The notes under the pieces were generated by a model. The model worked only from the letters and a program-made list of their open reading frames with translations. It was not told the origin of the DNA and ran no database searches. From positions 1 through 64,000 of the forward strand of contig CALNXN010000010.1 in NCBI GenBank assembly GCA_942490645.1: DNA of 64,000 nucleotides, given 5' to 3'. The stretch comes from CALNXN01 sp942490645. Its GTDB lineage: Bacteria > Pseudomonadota > Alphaproteobacteria > Rhodobacterales > Rhodobacteraceae. A program made the translations under genes and the position numbers. Below are positions 18,276 through 27,677 of this stretch, one piece after another (the stretch's first letter is position 1; each line of letters opens with the position of its first letter).

Positions 18276-19349
18276 TCACCGATTGTTCGAGAATGTGAAC
18301 ATGGATTGCAGCGCATACATGACCCGGTCCAACAAGAACCCGATGATGCCGATGGTGAACACCGCAACCATGATCCGGGCGAGCGACTGGGACGATCCGT
18401 TCTGGAATTCATCCCAGACGAATTTGCCAAGGCCGGGGTTCTGGGCCAGCATTTCTGCTGCGATCAGGACCATCCAGCCCACGCCGAGGCTTAGTCGCAA
18501 ACCGGTAAAGATCAGCGGCAATGCCGAGGGCAGGACCAATTTGGTGATCTTGGTGTAGGTGTTCATTTTCAACACGCGGCTGACGCTGACCAGATCCTTG
18601 TCGATGCTGCTGACGCCAAGTGCGGTGTTGATCAGCGTGGGCCAGAGCGAACACAGCGTCACGGTGATGGCAGAGATCAAAAAGGATTTTGAGAACATCC
18701 CGTCATTGGTGGTGTAGACGGCAGAGACGATCATGGTAACGATGGGCAACCATGCCAAGGGCGACACCGGTTTGAAAATCTGGATCAACGGGTTGAGCGC
18801 CGCATTGGCTGTGACTGACAGACCGGCAGCAATTCCCAGTGGAATGGCGACGATCGAGGCGATCAGGAAACCAAAGAACACGGTTTTGATCGAGGTCCAT
18901 ATTTGGTCGTAATAGGTGGGTTTGCCTGTGTGTACCCGTTCGCGCACGCGGTCCTCGTTTCCACTTGCGATCAGTTCGGCGTTGCGTGCGTCCTGACGTT
19001 CGTAGAATGCGGCGGCGCGCTCGCTTTCGCGGATGGCATCCTGACGCAACTCACCGACCTGTTCCCACACCTCAGCAGGGCCAGGCACCGCGCCAAGCGA
19101 TGTTTGAACGCGTGGCGCAAGAGTTGCCCACAGCATCAAAAAGACCGCAATCGCCAGAAGCGGCACGCCAAGCAGACGCCAGATTTCGCCAGCTTGGGCC
19201 CGAGGATTGTCACCGGCGACGGCTTTCAGGATGGGGGTCAACCATGACAGGCCAAAGACCTTGAACCATGCGTCGGCCTTGTTGATGCGGGTGAAAAGTC
19301 GCGCGCGGCGGGCTTCTTTATCGAATGTATCTGGGTCAATCGCGGTCAT
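18276..19349 (-). CDS. nrtB: Nitrate ABC transporter permease
   Basis: A 357-residue inner-membrane permease. A first membrane segment (LLGVPLLAIAVFLMLWATL) is followed by a long polar stretch of about 80 residues, rich in Glu and Arg, then the five-helix core from IKTVFFGFLIASIVAIPLG onward. The cytoplasmic EAA-type loop is SIDKDLVSVSRVLKM, and the C-terminal helix includes IMVAVFTIGIIGFLLDRVMY. The ATG at 19349 (MTAIDPDTF) is preferred because residues before it do not match the family. It overlaps the region of the nrtC start. It forms the nitrate channel of NrtABC. Confidence 0.92.
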   Translation of the reverse strand: MTAIDPDTFDKEARRARLFTRINKADAWFKVFGLSWLTPILKAVAGDNPRAQAGEIWRLLGVPLLAIAVFLMLWATLAPRVQTSLGAVPGPAEVWEQVGELRQDAIRESERAAAFYERQDARNAELIASGNEDRVRERVHTGKPTYYDQIWTSIKTVFFGFLIASIVAIPLGIAAGLSVTANAALNPLIQIFKPVSPLAWLPIVTMIVSAVYTTNDGMFSKSFLISAITVTLCSLWPTLINTALGVSSIDKDLVSVSRVLKMNTYTKITKLVLPSALPLIFTGLRLSLGVGWMVLIAAEMLAQNPGLGKFVWDEFQNGSSQSLARIMVAVFTIGIIGFLLDRVMYALQSMFTFSNNR

Positions 19350-19427
19350 ATCGGGTGTCCAATTGCTGCTTTTGAAGGGGAGGGGGCAGACACCCACCTT
19401 GCGCTTGGGCAGGGTGAGCGTTTCGGC

Positions 19428-20798
19428 TTAGCCTTGGATTTCGCTGTCCACGATGGTTTGACCGGACTTCAGGCCAATCGGCAGACTGTCGATATAGGCG
19501 TTCGGTGCGCGCCCGTCGTAGGGAATGCCATCGATGATGTCGGCGGCAGGCGTGGCCGCTTTGAACCCGTCACTGTCCCAAGGGAAATCCGCTTCATTGG
19601 CCATGCCGCTGTCAACCAACAGGCGTGCAGCCTCAAGATAGATGTCAGGGCGATAGACGTCGGCTGCGGTCTCAAAATACCACTCATCAGACATCGTTTC
19701 CGCGATCTGGCCCCAGCGGCGCATCTGGGTCAGATACCAGATGGCGTCGGAATAGAACGGATAAGTCGCATTGTAGCGAAAGAAGACGTTGAAGTCGGGC
19801 GCGGGGCGCACATCGCCTTTTTCGAACTCAAAGAAGCCTGTCATCGAGTTCGCGATCACTTCGACATCAGCCCCGACATATTCAGAGCGCGACAGCATTT
19901 CCACCGCTTCGGGACGGTTCGCGTTGTCGTTTTCGTCCAACCAGATCGCGGCACGGATCAGCGCCTTGGTCAAAGCCAGCGTCGTATTCGGGTTTTCCTC
20001 GGCAAACTCTGCGGTGATCCCAAACACCTTTTCAGGGTTGTTCTTCCACATGTCGTAATCGGTGATCACCGGCACACCGATCCCCTTGAAGACGGCCTGC
20101 TGGTTCCAGGGCTCGCCCACCGCGTATCCAAAGATCGTTCCGGATTCCATCGTTGCGGGCATCTGTGGTGGCGGGGTCACGGACAGCAGGACGTCTGCCG
20201 CGATCTGGCCCGAGATGTCCTGCGGGCTGTAGTATCCCGGCTCAAGACCACCAGCGGCCAGCCAATAGCGGATTTCATAATTGTGGGTCGAGACCGGGAA
20301 AACCATGCCCATGTTGAACGGCTCGCCCCGGTCCTTGTAGTCCTCCACGACTGGGGCCAAGGCGCTGGCGCTGATGGGGTGCTGCGGGCGGCCATCGTCC
20401 ATCAGCGGGACATTCGGCTTCATTTCTGCCCATATTTCATTGGAAACGGTGATGGCGTTCCCGTTCAAGTCCATTGAAAAGGGCGTGATGATATGTGCTT
20501 CGGTCCCGTAACCGATCGTGGCCGCGAGCGGCTGGCCGGCCAGCATGTGCGCCCCGTCCAACTGGCCGCTGATGACACCGTCCAAAAGCACTTTCCAATT
20601 TGCTTGTGCTTCAAGAGTTACGAAAAGACCTTCGTCCTCGAAATACCCCAGCTCATAGGCCACCGCCAGCGGCGCCATATCGGTCAGTTTGATAAATCCA
20701 AGCGTCAGGTCTTCTTTCTCAAGCTCCAAGAATTCGGCTGAGGCCGCAGTGGCCAACACGCTGGATGTGGCCATGAGCAGTGCAAGGGTCTTTTTCAT
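19428..20798 (-). CDS. nrtA: Nitrate-binding periplasmic protein
   Basis: A 456-residue substrate-binding protein of the NrtA/SsuA-like family. An export signal occupies about residues 1-21 (MKKTLALLMATSSVLATAAS) with cleavage near AEF. The mature part has the family start GFIKLTDMAPLAVAYELGYF, the ligand segment DGAHMLAGQPLAATIGYG and AVGEPWNQQAVFKG. There is no lipobox, so it is probably soluble in the periplasm. It is the first gene after the NasT-responsive leader and is separated by 78 bp from nrtB. It resembles the cytoplasmic sensor NasS encoded upstream, which shares the fold but lacks the signal peptide. Confidence 0.93.
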   Translation of the reverse strand: MKKTLALLMATSSVLATAASAEFLELEKEDLTLGFIKLTDMAPLAVAYELGYFEDEGLFVTLEAQANWKVLLDGVISGQLDGAHMLAGQPLAATIGYGTEAHIITPFSMDLNGNAITVSNEIWAEMKPNVPLMDDGRPQHPISASALAPVVEDYKDRGEPFNMGMVFPVSTHNYEIRYWLAAGGLEPGYYSPQDISGQIAADVLLSVTPPPQMPATMESGTIFGYAVGEPWNQQAVFKGIGVPVITDYDMWKNNPEKVFGITAEFAEENPNTTLALTKALIRAAIWLDENDNANRPEAVEMLSRSEYVGADVEVIANSMTGFFEFEKGDVRPAPDFNVFFRYNATYPFYSDAIWYLTQMRRWGQIAETMSDEWYFETAADVYRPDIYLEAARLLVDSGMANEADFPWDSDGFKAATPAADIIDGIPYDGRAPNAYIDSLPIGLKSGQTIVDSEIQG

Positions 20799-20827
20799 CG
20801 TCAGTTCCTTTCAAAATCCCGAAGGAC

Positions 20828-20893
20828 AAAAACAAAAAAAGCCGCACGTAAGGTTCGCGGGGGAAGATCTCCGCGTTCCGTACGAGCGACTTT
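20828..20893 (-). terminator. Intrinsic terminator in the nrtA leader
   Basis: On the transcript AAAGTCGC pairs with GCGGCTTT, CGTA with TACG and CGCGG with CCGCG, giving a long hairpin with small internal mismatches. It is followed directly by TTTTTTTGTTTTT. It ends about 29 bases before the nrtA start. By default it should stop transcription; NasT binding to the hairpins just upstream would prevent its formation. Confidence 0.85.
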
Positions 20894-20906
20894 GCTCTTG
20901 AGACTT

Positions 20907-20950
20907 GCACTGCCATCATTGTCAGCGCGAGAGGGTGGGCATCGTTGCCC
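20907..20950 (-). promoter_or_regulatory. ANTAR two-hairpin RNA element (NasT target)
   Basis: Two hairpins precede the terminator on the minus-strand transcript. P1 (20937-20950) is GGGC-AACGAT-GCCC. P2 (20907-20928) is GCGCTGAC-AATGAT-GGCAGTGC with one A-G mismatch. Both loops are hexanucleotides with A at position 1 and G at position 4, the established signature recognised by ANTAR proteins. An 8-nt linker separates them, and the terminator starts 13 bases after P2. With nasT and nasS directly upstream, this is very probably the NasT-dependent antitermination site. Confidence 0.88.
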
Positions 20951-21046
20951 CTTGCATCAACGGTGAACCACTGACCTGCCCAGACGCAACAGTTTTTCTG
21001 CACTGCCGCATTTTTTCATTCAGCGATGCAGGGACTGCCTAGGAAT

Positions 21047-22192
21047 TCATCGCTGATGTGCCGGGAAATCAAACGTTTTGCCGTCAAAAAAGGCATCCGG
21101 CGCAAGAATCATATGCCCTCGGCTCGATGCAACGGCGGTTTCAAATTGCAGCGCGCCTTCCTCTTTTTCAGAAGCACCGGGCATGTCGACCCCGATTCCA
21201 GACAGGTTCTGCCGGAAGAGATCAGACCGAAAACATGCTTTGGCTTTTTCCAGACCGGCCGCATCGGCGCCCAGCTGCTGTGCGATCCAAGCGGCCTGAC
21301 TGCGCCAAGGAAAATTGGCGGCGTGATTGTGAAACTGCAAGAAGCGTTCGACGGCAATCGGCATCCCGTTTTGCTTTGGCACGATATGGCCGGTGAGTGC
21401 GGGATCGATCAAATCGGGCGATACGCTGAGGTGTTCACTCCGGCCGAGGATTTCGACGGCGAGGGGCTTGTTCTTGGGCGCATCCAGCCATGCGGAGGCT
21501 TGAAAGACCGCACGCATCAATCGGCGCGTCGTGTCTGGGTTTGCTTCGACCCAGTCATGGCGGGCGGCGAGCACTTTTTCCGGGGCAAACTGCCAGACAT
21601 CCCGCCCCGCCATCATCAATTGCGCCACATTTTGCTGGACGGCGACACTGCCCCAGGGTTCGCCCACCCAGAACGCATCGACAAACCCGTCTGCCACGGC
21701 ATCGGCCATACGCGGCGGCGGTACGGTGACTTCTTCGATGCGCAGGTCCGGTGCGGTGGACGTCCAATAGGACAAAAGCAAACGGTGCATTGAATAGTGA
21801 AACGGCACACCAATACGCAGCGGTTTGTCCGCACGCGCACGCAACGCATTCAAAATTGCACCGGCATCCCCAAATGGCACCGTCGCCATATCGGCGGCCA
21901 AGCCATTTGAAACCCCAAAGACGGTGCCGTTCACAGACAAAACCATCAGCGTATCGACTTGCGCAGGCAGCCCGCCAAGCCCGATCGACATTGCCACGGG
22001 CATGGGCGACAGCATTTGCGCCGCGTCAAGGTGCCCAAGCGCCAACATGTCCCGCAGCGCAGACCATGATGGTTGGCGCACCAGATTGAGCGCAAGCGCT
22101 TCTTCAGCGGCAAAGCCGAGTTCTTTGGCGATGATCAGCGGCGCGCAATCCACCAAGGGGACATAGCCACAATTCAAAACGGTATGGCTCAT
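21047..22192 (-). CDS. nasS: Nitrate/nitrite sensor NasS
   Basis: A 381-residue NrtA-like protein without a signal peptide, so cytoplasmic. The start MSHTVLNCGYVPLVDCAPL parallels the mature N-terminus of NrtA. LGHLDAAQMLSPMPVAMSIG and WVGEPWGSVAVQQNVAQL match the same ligand-binding positions. In the known system NasS binds NasT and releases it when nitrate or nitrite is present. It overlaps nasT by 4 nt (ATGA), fitting stoichiometric production. It lies immediately upstream of the ANTAR leader. Confidence 0.92.
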   Translation of the reverse strand: MSHTVLNCGYVPLVDCAPLIIAKELGFAAEEALALNLVRQPSWSALRDMLALGHLDAAQMLSPMPVAMSIGLGGLPAQVDTLMVLSVNGTVFGVSNGLAADMATVPFGDAGAILNALRARADKPLRIGVPFHYSMHRLLLSYWTSTAPDLRIEEVTVPPPRMADAVADGFVDAFWVGEPWGSVAVQQNVAQLMMAGRDVWQFAPEKVLAARHDWVEANPDTTRRLMRAVFQASAWLDAPKNKPLAVEILGRSEHLSVSPDLIDPALTGHIVPKQNGMPIAVERFLQFHNHAANFPWRSQAAWIAQQLGADAAGLEKAKACFRSDLFRQNLSGIGVDMPGASEKEEGALQFETAVASSRGHMILAPDAFFDGKTFDFPAHQR

Positions 22193-22773
22193 GACAACAG
22201 GTCCGCGGCGGTGACCAGCGCCTGCGCCACGTCGATGACTTTCCGGCTTTGGCCCATCGCCGTTTTGCGGAGCAATTGATAGGCCTCTTCTTCGGACATG
22301 CCGCGTTGGCGCATCAGAATGCCTTTGGCGCGGTCGATCGTCTTGCGATCCTGCAATGCCTGCTTGGCGGCGTCCAATTCCGACTGCAATTGGCGCGTGA
22401 TCTTGAACCGTGCAATTGCAGTTTCCAGAACTGGTTTGATCCGTTCCATTTTCAGGCCATCAACCACATAGGCGCTGACGCCTGCGTTCAACGCGGCCTG
22501 GGTCAGATCGTCATCGGTTTGATCCACAAAAAGCGCAACCGCGCGCTTGGATGTCTCGGTGGCGTAGGAGATATGTTCAAGAGTATCCCGATCAGGATTG
22601 GCCAAATCGATCAGCACGATATCAGGGGTGAACTCTTTTACGGTTCGATCAAGCGCGGCGATTTGCGATACCGCTTTGACGTTTGACCATCCCGCATCCC
22701 GCAAAGCATCGACAATTTCACGCACCCGCTCTGGCTCGGACTCGACGACAAGAATGCGCAGGTTTTCGTTCAT
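22189..22773 (-). CDS. nasT: ANTAR antiterminator NasT
   Basis: A 194-residue protein with an N-terminal receiver-like domain (about 1-125) and a C-terminal ANTAR RNA-binding domain (about 135-190, AKGILMRQRGMSEEEAYQLL). The receiver has VVESEP where phosphorylated receivers carry paired aspartates, in line with control by NasS binding and not by a kinase. It should bind the two hexaloop hairpins at 20907-20950 and allow read-through into nrtA and the genes behind it. It is the first gene of the operon; its promoter must lie in the 412-bp gap upstream. Confidence 0.93.
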   Translation of the reverse strand: MNENLRILVVESEPERVREIVDALRDAGWSNVKAVSQIAALDRTVKEFTPDIVLIDLANPDRDTLEHISYATETSKRAVALFVDQTDDDLTQAALNAGVSAYVVDGLKMERIKPVLETAIARFKITRQLQSELDAAKQALQDRKTIDRAKGILMRQRGMSEEEAYQLLRKTAMGQSRKVIDVAQALVTAADLLS

Positions 22774-23185
22774 GGCGCAGTGATTAGCGATCGAATGTGC
22801 GAGGTCAACGCGGTGCGAGCCGCATCCAGCTTTGCCAGCGCATTAATCCGGCATCAGGGGTGCGGCTGCCTAACTTTTCCGCACCTCGGACTGCGGGCGC
22901 GTGGTGACAGGAGAAGGGATCGGCGTATTCAATCGGCCTTCCGTTTCAGTGGCCGGGCACTGTTACGCAGCCGTTCGAAAGCGGCCATACATGACAAGAA
23001 AAGGAAAGGTCCGCGTGGACCCGTGACTGAGATGCCGGCGGCTTTTGCAGATGACCGGCGCCGACCGACGAGAATGCCTTGTGCCGGAGGGGTGATTATC
23101 AAACGCCCATAAATCTTTGAGTGCATTGTTTCGATTTAGGCCGAAACGCGGAGATCCGATCCAAGCCTTTCAATCTGAAAGTGTG
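22774..23185. other. Intergenic region upstream of nasT
   Basis: A 412-bp gap separates nasT from the ICL-like gene, both on the minus strand. It should contain the nasT promoter and probably nitrogen-control sites, but I could not pick out a convincing sigma-54, NtrC or sigma-70 site by eye. Open frames here show no family motif. The last part includes the 3' flank of the ICL-like gene. Confidence 0.4.
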
Positions 23186-23992
23186 TTATCGGGTTAACAA
23201 GGCGTCAATCTCGCTGGTTTTGGCGGCCCCGTTCAGGATCGAGAAATCGCCTTGCTCCAACATCGCGCGGGTCCCATCGAGCAACACCTGCTGCGTCACG
23301 CGGGCCAACCCACCGCCGATGGAAATGCGCGCCACACCCAGTTTGCCCATCTGATCCAAGCTCAGATTGCGCATGTCGCCAGCGGCCAAAAGGTTCACCG
23401 GTGTTTGTGTGGCGCACAAGGCACGGGTCGTTTCGGCATCGACCAGCGGGGCATATATCACGTCAGCCCCGGCCTCGGCGAATGCCTGACAGCGGCGCAG
23501 GGCCTCGGCCTGATCGTAGCTTCCGCTGAGCCAACCATCGGCACGCGCCGTCAGCACGATACCGACTGTTCGGGCCGCGTCGATTGCCGCTTTGATCCGC
23601 GCCAAGGCAAGATCAAACGGATACGAATTCTGTGTTGGAAGGCATGTGTCTTCGATAGATACACCGGCAAGCCCGGCCTCTGCCGCCAATTTGACGGTTT
23701 CGGCGACGATCTCGGGCGTGTCCCCAAATCCGTTCTCGAAATCACCGTTCACTGGCACATTGACCGCCGCGCAAATATCCGACGCATGCTGCAACGCCAG
23801 ATCGCGCGTCATTTGCCCACCGTCTGACAAACCCTGCGTAAAGCCATATCCCGATGAGGTCGTGGCCAGAGCCTGCGCGCCCAAGTGCGCCATCACCAGC
23901 GCCGATCCCAGATCCCAGGGATTGGGCATGACCACGGGCTTGCCCGGAACATGCAAGGCGCGAAACTGGTCTGTCAGATCATGGCGGCGCAT
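23186..23992 (-). CDS. Isocitrate lyase/PEP mutase family protein
   Basis: A 268-residue single-domain TIM-barrel enzyme of the ICL/PEP mutase superfamily. Recognisable segments are VMPNPWDLGSALVMAHLGA, ATTSSGYGFTQG, the Mg-site region VNGDFENGFGDTPE, VSIEDTC and LTARADGW. The catalytic cysteine loop of isocitrate or methylisocitrate lyases is not seen, which places it in the broad group also containing oxaloacetate decarboxylases and phosphonopyruvate hydrolases. It stands alone, divergent from the crotonase, so its substrate cannot be read from context. Start ATG is supported by MRRHDLTDQFRALH, usual for this group. Confidence 0.82.
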   Translation of the reverse strand: MRRHDLTDQFRALHVPGKPVVMPNPWDLGSALVMAHLGAQALATTSSGYGFTQGLSDGGQMTRDLALQHASDICAAVNVPVNGDFENGFGDTPEIVAETVKLAAEAGLAGVSIEDTCLPTQNSYPFDLALARIKAAIDAARTVGIVLTARADGWLSGSYDQAEALRRCQAFAEAGADVIYAPLVDAETTRALCATQTPVNLLAAGDMRNLSLDQMGKLGVARISIGGGLARVTQQVLLDGTRAMLEQGDFSILNGAAKTSEIDALLTR

Positions 23993-24285
23993 AGTGAACT
24001 CCTTTTGCTACCCAGTGACGTCATGCGATTGCCGCGTTTTTCTCAGGGTGCCCAAGACATCTGGTAGTGCACTTGGGATGTATGGTCCATCGTGGCCGAG
24101 CAGCGCCCGGCGCGTGCAGATGGGAAACCACCTGCCCAGCAAAGCGATTCCAGACCACAGTTGCGACAATTCGCTCGCGGTCCAAGGCATTCATTCCCCG
24201 CGTTATTGTCGCAACGCGCATTGCGAGTGTTGCCTTGCAACTTTGAAGCTGCGAAATCTAGCGCAAATACCACTTCATTCGGGAA

Positions 24286-25101
24286 ATGAACCTCATGCCG
24301 GTCCAAATCGACATCGCTCGCTACACAAATCTTGCCGTCAAAGAACACGACCACGGAGTTTGGGTCGTCACGCTCAACCGTCCGACCAAGCGCAACGCGC
24401 TGGACATCGACACCATTGACGAGTTGGTCGATTTCTTCTCGCTCGCACCCCGCGCAGGTGTGCAGGCTGTGGTGCTGGCAGGCGCGGGTGATCATTTCTG
24501 TGCCGGACTTGATCTGATCGAGCACCACGACGAAGATCGCAGTCCCGCTGATTTCATGCATGTTTGTTTGCGCTGGCATGAGGCGTTCAACAAGATGGAA
24601 TACGGTGGTGTGCCCGTCGTTGCGGCCTTGCAAGGTGCCGTCGTCGGTGGCGGGCTGGAATTGGCAAGCTCCGCACATGTGCGGGTGATGGACCAGACCG
24701 CGTATTTCGCTTTGCCCGAAGGACAGCGCGGCCTGTTTACCGGCGGTGGTGCCACGATCCGCGTGACCGATCTGGTGGGCAAGGCGCGCATGATCGACAT
24801 GATGCTGACCGGGCGCGTCTATCAAGGGCAGGAGGCCGTGGACCTTGGCCTCGCGCAATACATCGTTGATGGCTCAAGCCTTGATGCGGCCATGGAACTG
24901 GCGCACAAGATTTCACAAAATCTTCCGCTCTCGAATTTCGCCATTTGCTCGGCTGTGAGCCATATCCAGAACATGTCTGCTCTGGATGGTGCCTATGCGG
25001 AGGCGGTTGTTGCTGGTGTCGTCAATACACAGCCGGACGCCCGCGCACGTCTGGCCGCCTTTGCTGACAAAAGTGCGGCGCGTGTACGCCCCAACGGCTG
25101 A
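24286..25101 (+). CDS. Crotonase/enoyl-CoA hydratase family protein
   Basis: A 271-residue crotonase-fold protein. It has VVTLNRPTKRNALDIDTIDE near the start, the oxyanion-hole segment AGDHFCAGLDL and the second oxyanion strand ALQGAVVGGGLELASSA. Where enoyl-CoA hydratases carry two catalytic glutamates, this one has YFALPEGQRGLFTGGGAT, with a single Glu in the usual position, so hydratase activity is not certain; an isomerase or thioester hydrolase is possible. ATG codons at 24286 and 24295 both fit. It is divergent from the ICL-like gene with 293 bp between, and its partner genes are not evident. Confidence 0.85.
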   Translation: MNLMPVQIDIARYTNLAVKEHDHGVWVVTLNRPTKRNALDIDTIDELVDFFSLAPRAGVQAVVLAGAGDHFCAGLDLIEHHDEDRSPADFMHVCLRWHEAFNKMEYGGVPVVAALQGAVVGGGLELASSAHVRVMDQTAYFALPEGQRGLFTGGGATIRVTDLVGKARMIDMMLTGRVYQGQEAVDLGLAQYIVDGSSLDAAMELAHKISQNLPLSNFAICSAVSHIQNMSALDGAYAEAVVAGVVNTQPDARARLAAFADKSAARVRPNG

Positions 25102-26705
25102 CCCGGCCTCTGCGTCCGATTCAACAGTGGTTATCCGCGTCTGGAACATGAGATCAAGTTGAAGGACATGAAAAGCCTTGCCGGACAGCAGACCTGCCGT
25201 CGGTTGAAATTTCTGCAGATTTTTTTCAGCGGCCATCCCCGTGGCCTCTTTGATCTGGCCAACCGACGCCGTCGTGCCGGGTGGTCTGGAGGACTCATAT
25301 AGTCAATTAGAATAAGGCGTTTACCTCCAAAATCCGTAAACAGATCGTAGGATGGCGCGACGACGGCGCAGGCAATTGCTGACGTCGTTCTAAAGATTTC
25401 AAAAGGACGAGTGCAGGCCTTACCCCCAACGAAGTCGATGGATCTAGTTTGCATTTCTCACGGCTGGTAACTGGCAATGCACAATGCAAATCCATCTCAC
25501 GATCGCATTGAATCTTGTAAGTATGGGCCAGTAATCCCAAACCTCGATAAAGCAACCAAGCAGTTTGGGAAAATGGACTCGCGTTGGAATTGGCGGCTGA
25601 TAACCCATTAAGCGAAACTGGATTGGAAGCCTTCTGCCAGAGCACGTCCAAAACTATGGCAAGTATTCTGGTATTGCTCTTTCAAACCAAACTCACAGGC
25701 ACGGCACACCTTGGCAACCGGCATTCCGGCCAAAGGTAATGGGCATTGAGATGCCGGATTCAATAATTTCAGATCATTATGAGCTGGGACGAGATGCAAC
25801 ACGCACTGCCACCGTCCACTCCCGCGTGGGCCGAGGGAAAAAGCGGATCTCAGACCTTGCCGCTAAAGATGAATAGTCGAAGTGGCCGGATCAGGAGGTC
25901 TTAAAGGGTACAAAAGACACAACTACATTCAGGCTTCCATTTCACTCAGGATTGATAGCCGTCTGTCTGACGTTTTTGTCCATCTGTATTTGTTTCGACT
26001 ATGAGGGTCTGGCTAATTCACCTCTTGACGGCTTGTGGCTGGTTGGCTGATTTACAGCTGTCAGAATTCAAACCGTTTTTTTCAGGTCGTCTTGGCGCAA
26101 CGCGATGACATTTTCGATGTCCGTGCGTGCGTGCGCAGCCTGCCGCAGTCGCAAAGATCTTCATAAATCTCTGCGATGTGCGCAGGTACTTCCCCTTTTA
26201 CAGCAGCAGCAGAAGGTGCTGCGTCGCAGCCGGCTTGTTTGATTTGAGTTCGGTTTTTGCCGCAAAAAGGCGGTCTTGCAAGGCGGATGAAGGAACGTCG
26301 CTGCGATCATGATCTCCGACCGTAAGGCCAACATTCCGCGCGACCGATCCGATGGAGCGGGCCAAGCAGTTTTGACCATAGGGGCCCGCGACGTGGCCAT
26401 TCCCATCCCGTCACGGCCCGCGGTTTCAGGATCACGCTCATCGAGTCCAAACGGTTCCGCACGGTGGTTGATCACCTCAAACAGGACAGGGGGAAACGCG
26501 CCAATGGGTGATGCTGCTGCACCGAATTTCCTCGTCGTGGTCACGAGACAATTTGGCAATGCTGGCCATACTCTGGTTGAAGTTGCGACTGCGCTGCGAC
26601 CATGGGACGTAGTGGCGCATGTTTTACCGGGCTGTGGTGTGATTGTGCGGGCCGTCATTCGCCGATACACACAGCGCACCCGCCATTCGTCAGGACTGTG
26701 GATCC
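25102..26705. other. 1.6-kb region without recognisable genes
   Basis: Open frames on both strands here are short, overlap one another and show no family motif. The base composition is more AT-rich than in the flanking genes. No transposase signature, tRNA-like fold or clear terminal inverted repeats were found. The last 400 bp, including a frame that overlaps the GT2 start, look non-coding. It could be an eroded gene island or a site of past insertion and deletion. Confidence 0.5.
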
Positions 26706-27662
26706 ATGCCCGAACGCCCATTCACCTATTCCATCATCCTGTTGACCTACAATCAGCAAGACACGGTCGTCGAAGCGGTCCAAAGCGCGCTGACGCAGGC
26801 CGGCGAACCGCTCGAAATTGTGGTGTCCGACGACTGCTCCAAGGATCAGACGTTCGCGCGCGTGCAAGAGCTGGTGGCCGGGTATGCAGGTCCGCACAAG
26901 GTGATCCTGAACCGCAACAGCCAAAACCTCGGGTTGGCGGGCAATATCGCCAAGGTGCATGCCCTGAGTTCGGGGGATGTGCTGATCGCGGCTGCGGGCG
27001 ACGACATTTCGTTGCCACAGCGCAGCGCCCAAATCCGCGCGGCGTTTGAGGTCGATGAACCGCCTATGTTGGTGTGTTCCTATGCAGATGTCATCGATGC
27101 ATCCGGCGCGCCCGCGACAAGTGATTATCAATCAGCGACGCTCTATCACACCACGGATTTGGCCCGTGTGGCTCGGTCCAAGGCGCTTTATCTGGGGGCG
27201 ACGGGGGCCTGGCAGCGCGCGCTTTATGAGAAATATGGACCAATGGAGGAGGCCGCCTACGAAGACCTTGTTCTTGGGTTTCGCGCGGCACTGGAAGGCC
27301 GTGTTCATGTGATCAGAGAGGTCTTGGTCAAGTACCGGTTGGGCGGTGGGCTGACCAGCGGGGTCAATCATGCCATTGATCTGGCGGCATTCGACACCGC
27401 ACGTCTGCGCAATCATGTGGCCAGCGCGGCCGTCCTGCGCCAGCGTCTTAAGGACTGCGATACCTTCGGGCTGGATGGAGGCTCACCCGTGCGCAAGATC
27501 TTGAAACGCGCCGAGCGCAAAGCCAACTTGGGGCGCGCCTTTGTGGCCCGGGACTGGCGCGCCTTCTGGGCGCTGGCCGCAACCAGCCCGCTGGAGGCCA
27601 TCAGCACCGCTTATGCTGAACGCCGCCGCCGCCGCAAAGCGGGCGCGCGCTTACTGGGGTAG
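26706..27662 (+). CDS. Glycosyltransferase family 2 protein
   Basis: A 318-residue GT-A fold glycosyltransferase. It begins YSIILLTYNQQDTVVEAVQS, followed by the nucleotide-sugar motif EIVVSDDCSKDQT, NLGLAGNIAKV and the DxD-like AAAGDDISLPQR. Acceptor-side motifs such as EDLVLGFRAAL lie near residue 190. I chose ATG 26706 with AGGA upstream; the longer frame adds 21 residues without family character. No membrane helix is present. It probably adds a sugar to a surface polysaccharide; the nearby ketoisomerase and aminotransferase suggest an amino-deoxy sugar, though the donor is unknown. Confidence 0.88.
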   Translation: MPERPFTYSIILLTYNQQDTVVEAVQSALTQAGEPLEIVVSDDCSKDQTFARVQELVAGYAGPHKVILNRNSQNLGLAGNIAKVHALSSGDVLIAAAGDDISLPQRSAQIRAAFEVDEPPMLVCSYADVIDASGAPATSDYQSATLYHTTDLARVARSKALYLGATGAWQRALYEKYGPMEEAAYEDLVLGFRAALEGRVHVIREVLVKYRLGGGLTSGVNHAIDLAAFDTARLRNHVASAAVLRQRLKDCDTFGLDGGSPVRKILKRAERKANLGRAFVARDWRAFWALAATSPLEAISTAYAERRRRRKAGARLLG

Positions 27663-27677
27663 CGGCCCCGACATCGG

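Noticed and set aside
17299..18558. 419-codon plus-strand open frame over the nrtC/nrtB region
   Set aside because: It crosses two well-supported minus-strand genes and has no family features.
20800..21046. Sigma-54 promoter directly before nrtA
   Set aside because: No GG-N10-GC arrangement with proper flanks was found; the gap is explained by the ANTAR leader and terminator.
22780..23112. 110-codon plus-strand frame upstream of nasT
   Set aside because: No motif, no ribosome-binding site of note and composition typical of non-coding sequence; more likely the nasT promoter region.
26309..27049. 246-codon open frame overlapping the GT2 start
   Set aside because: It has no motif and the second half is out of frame with the clear GT2 protein.
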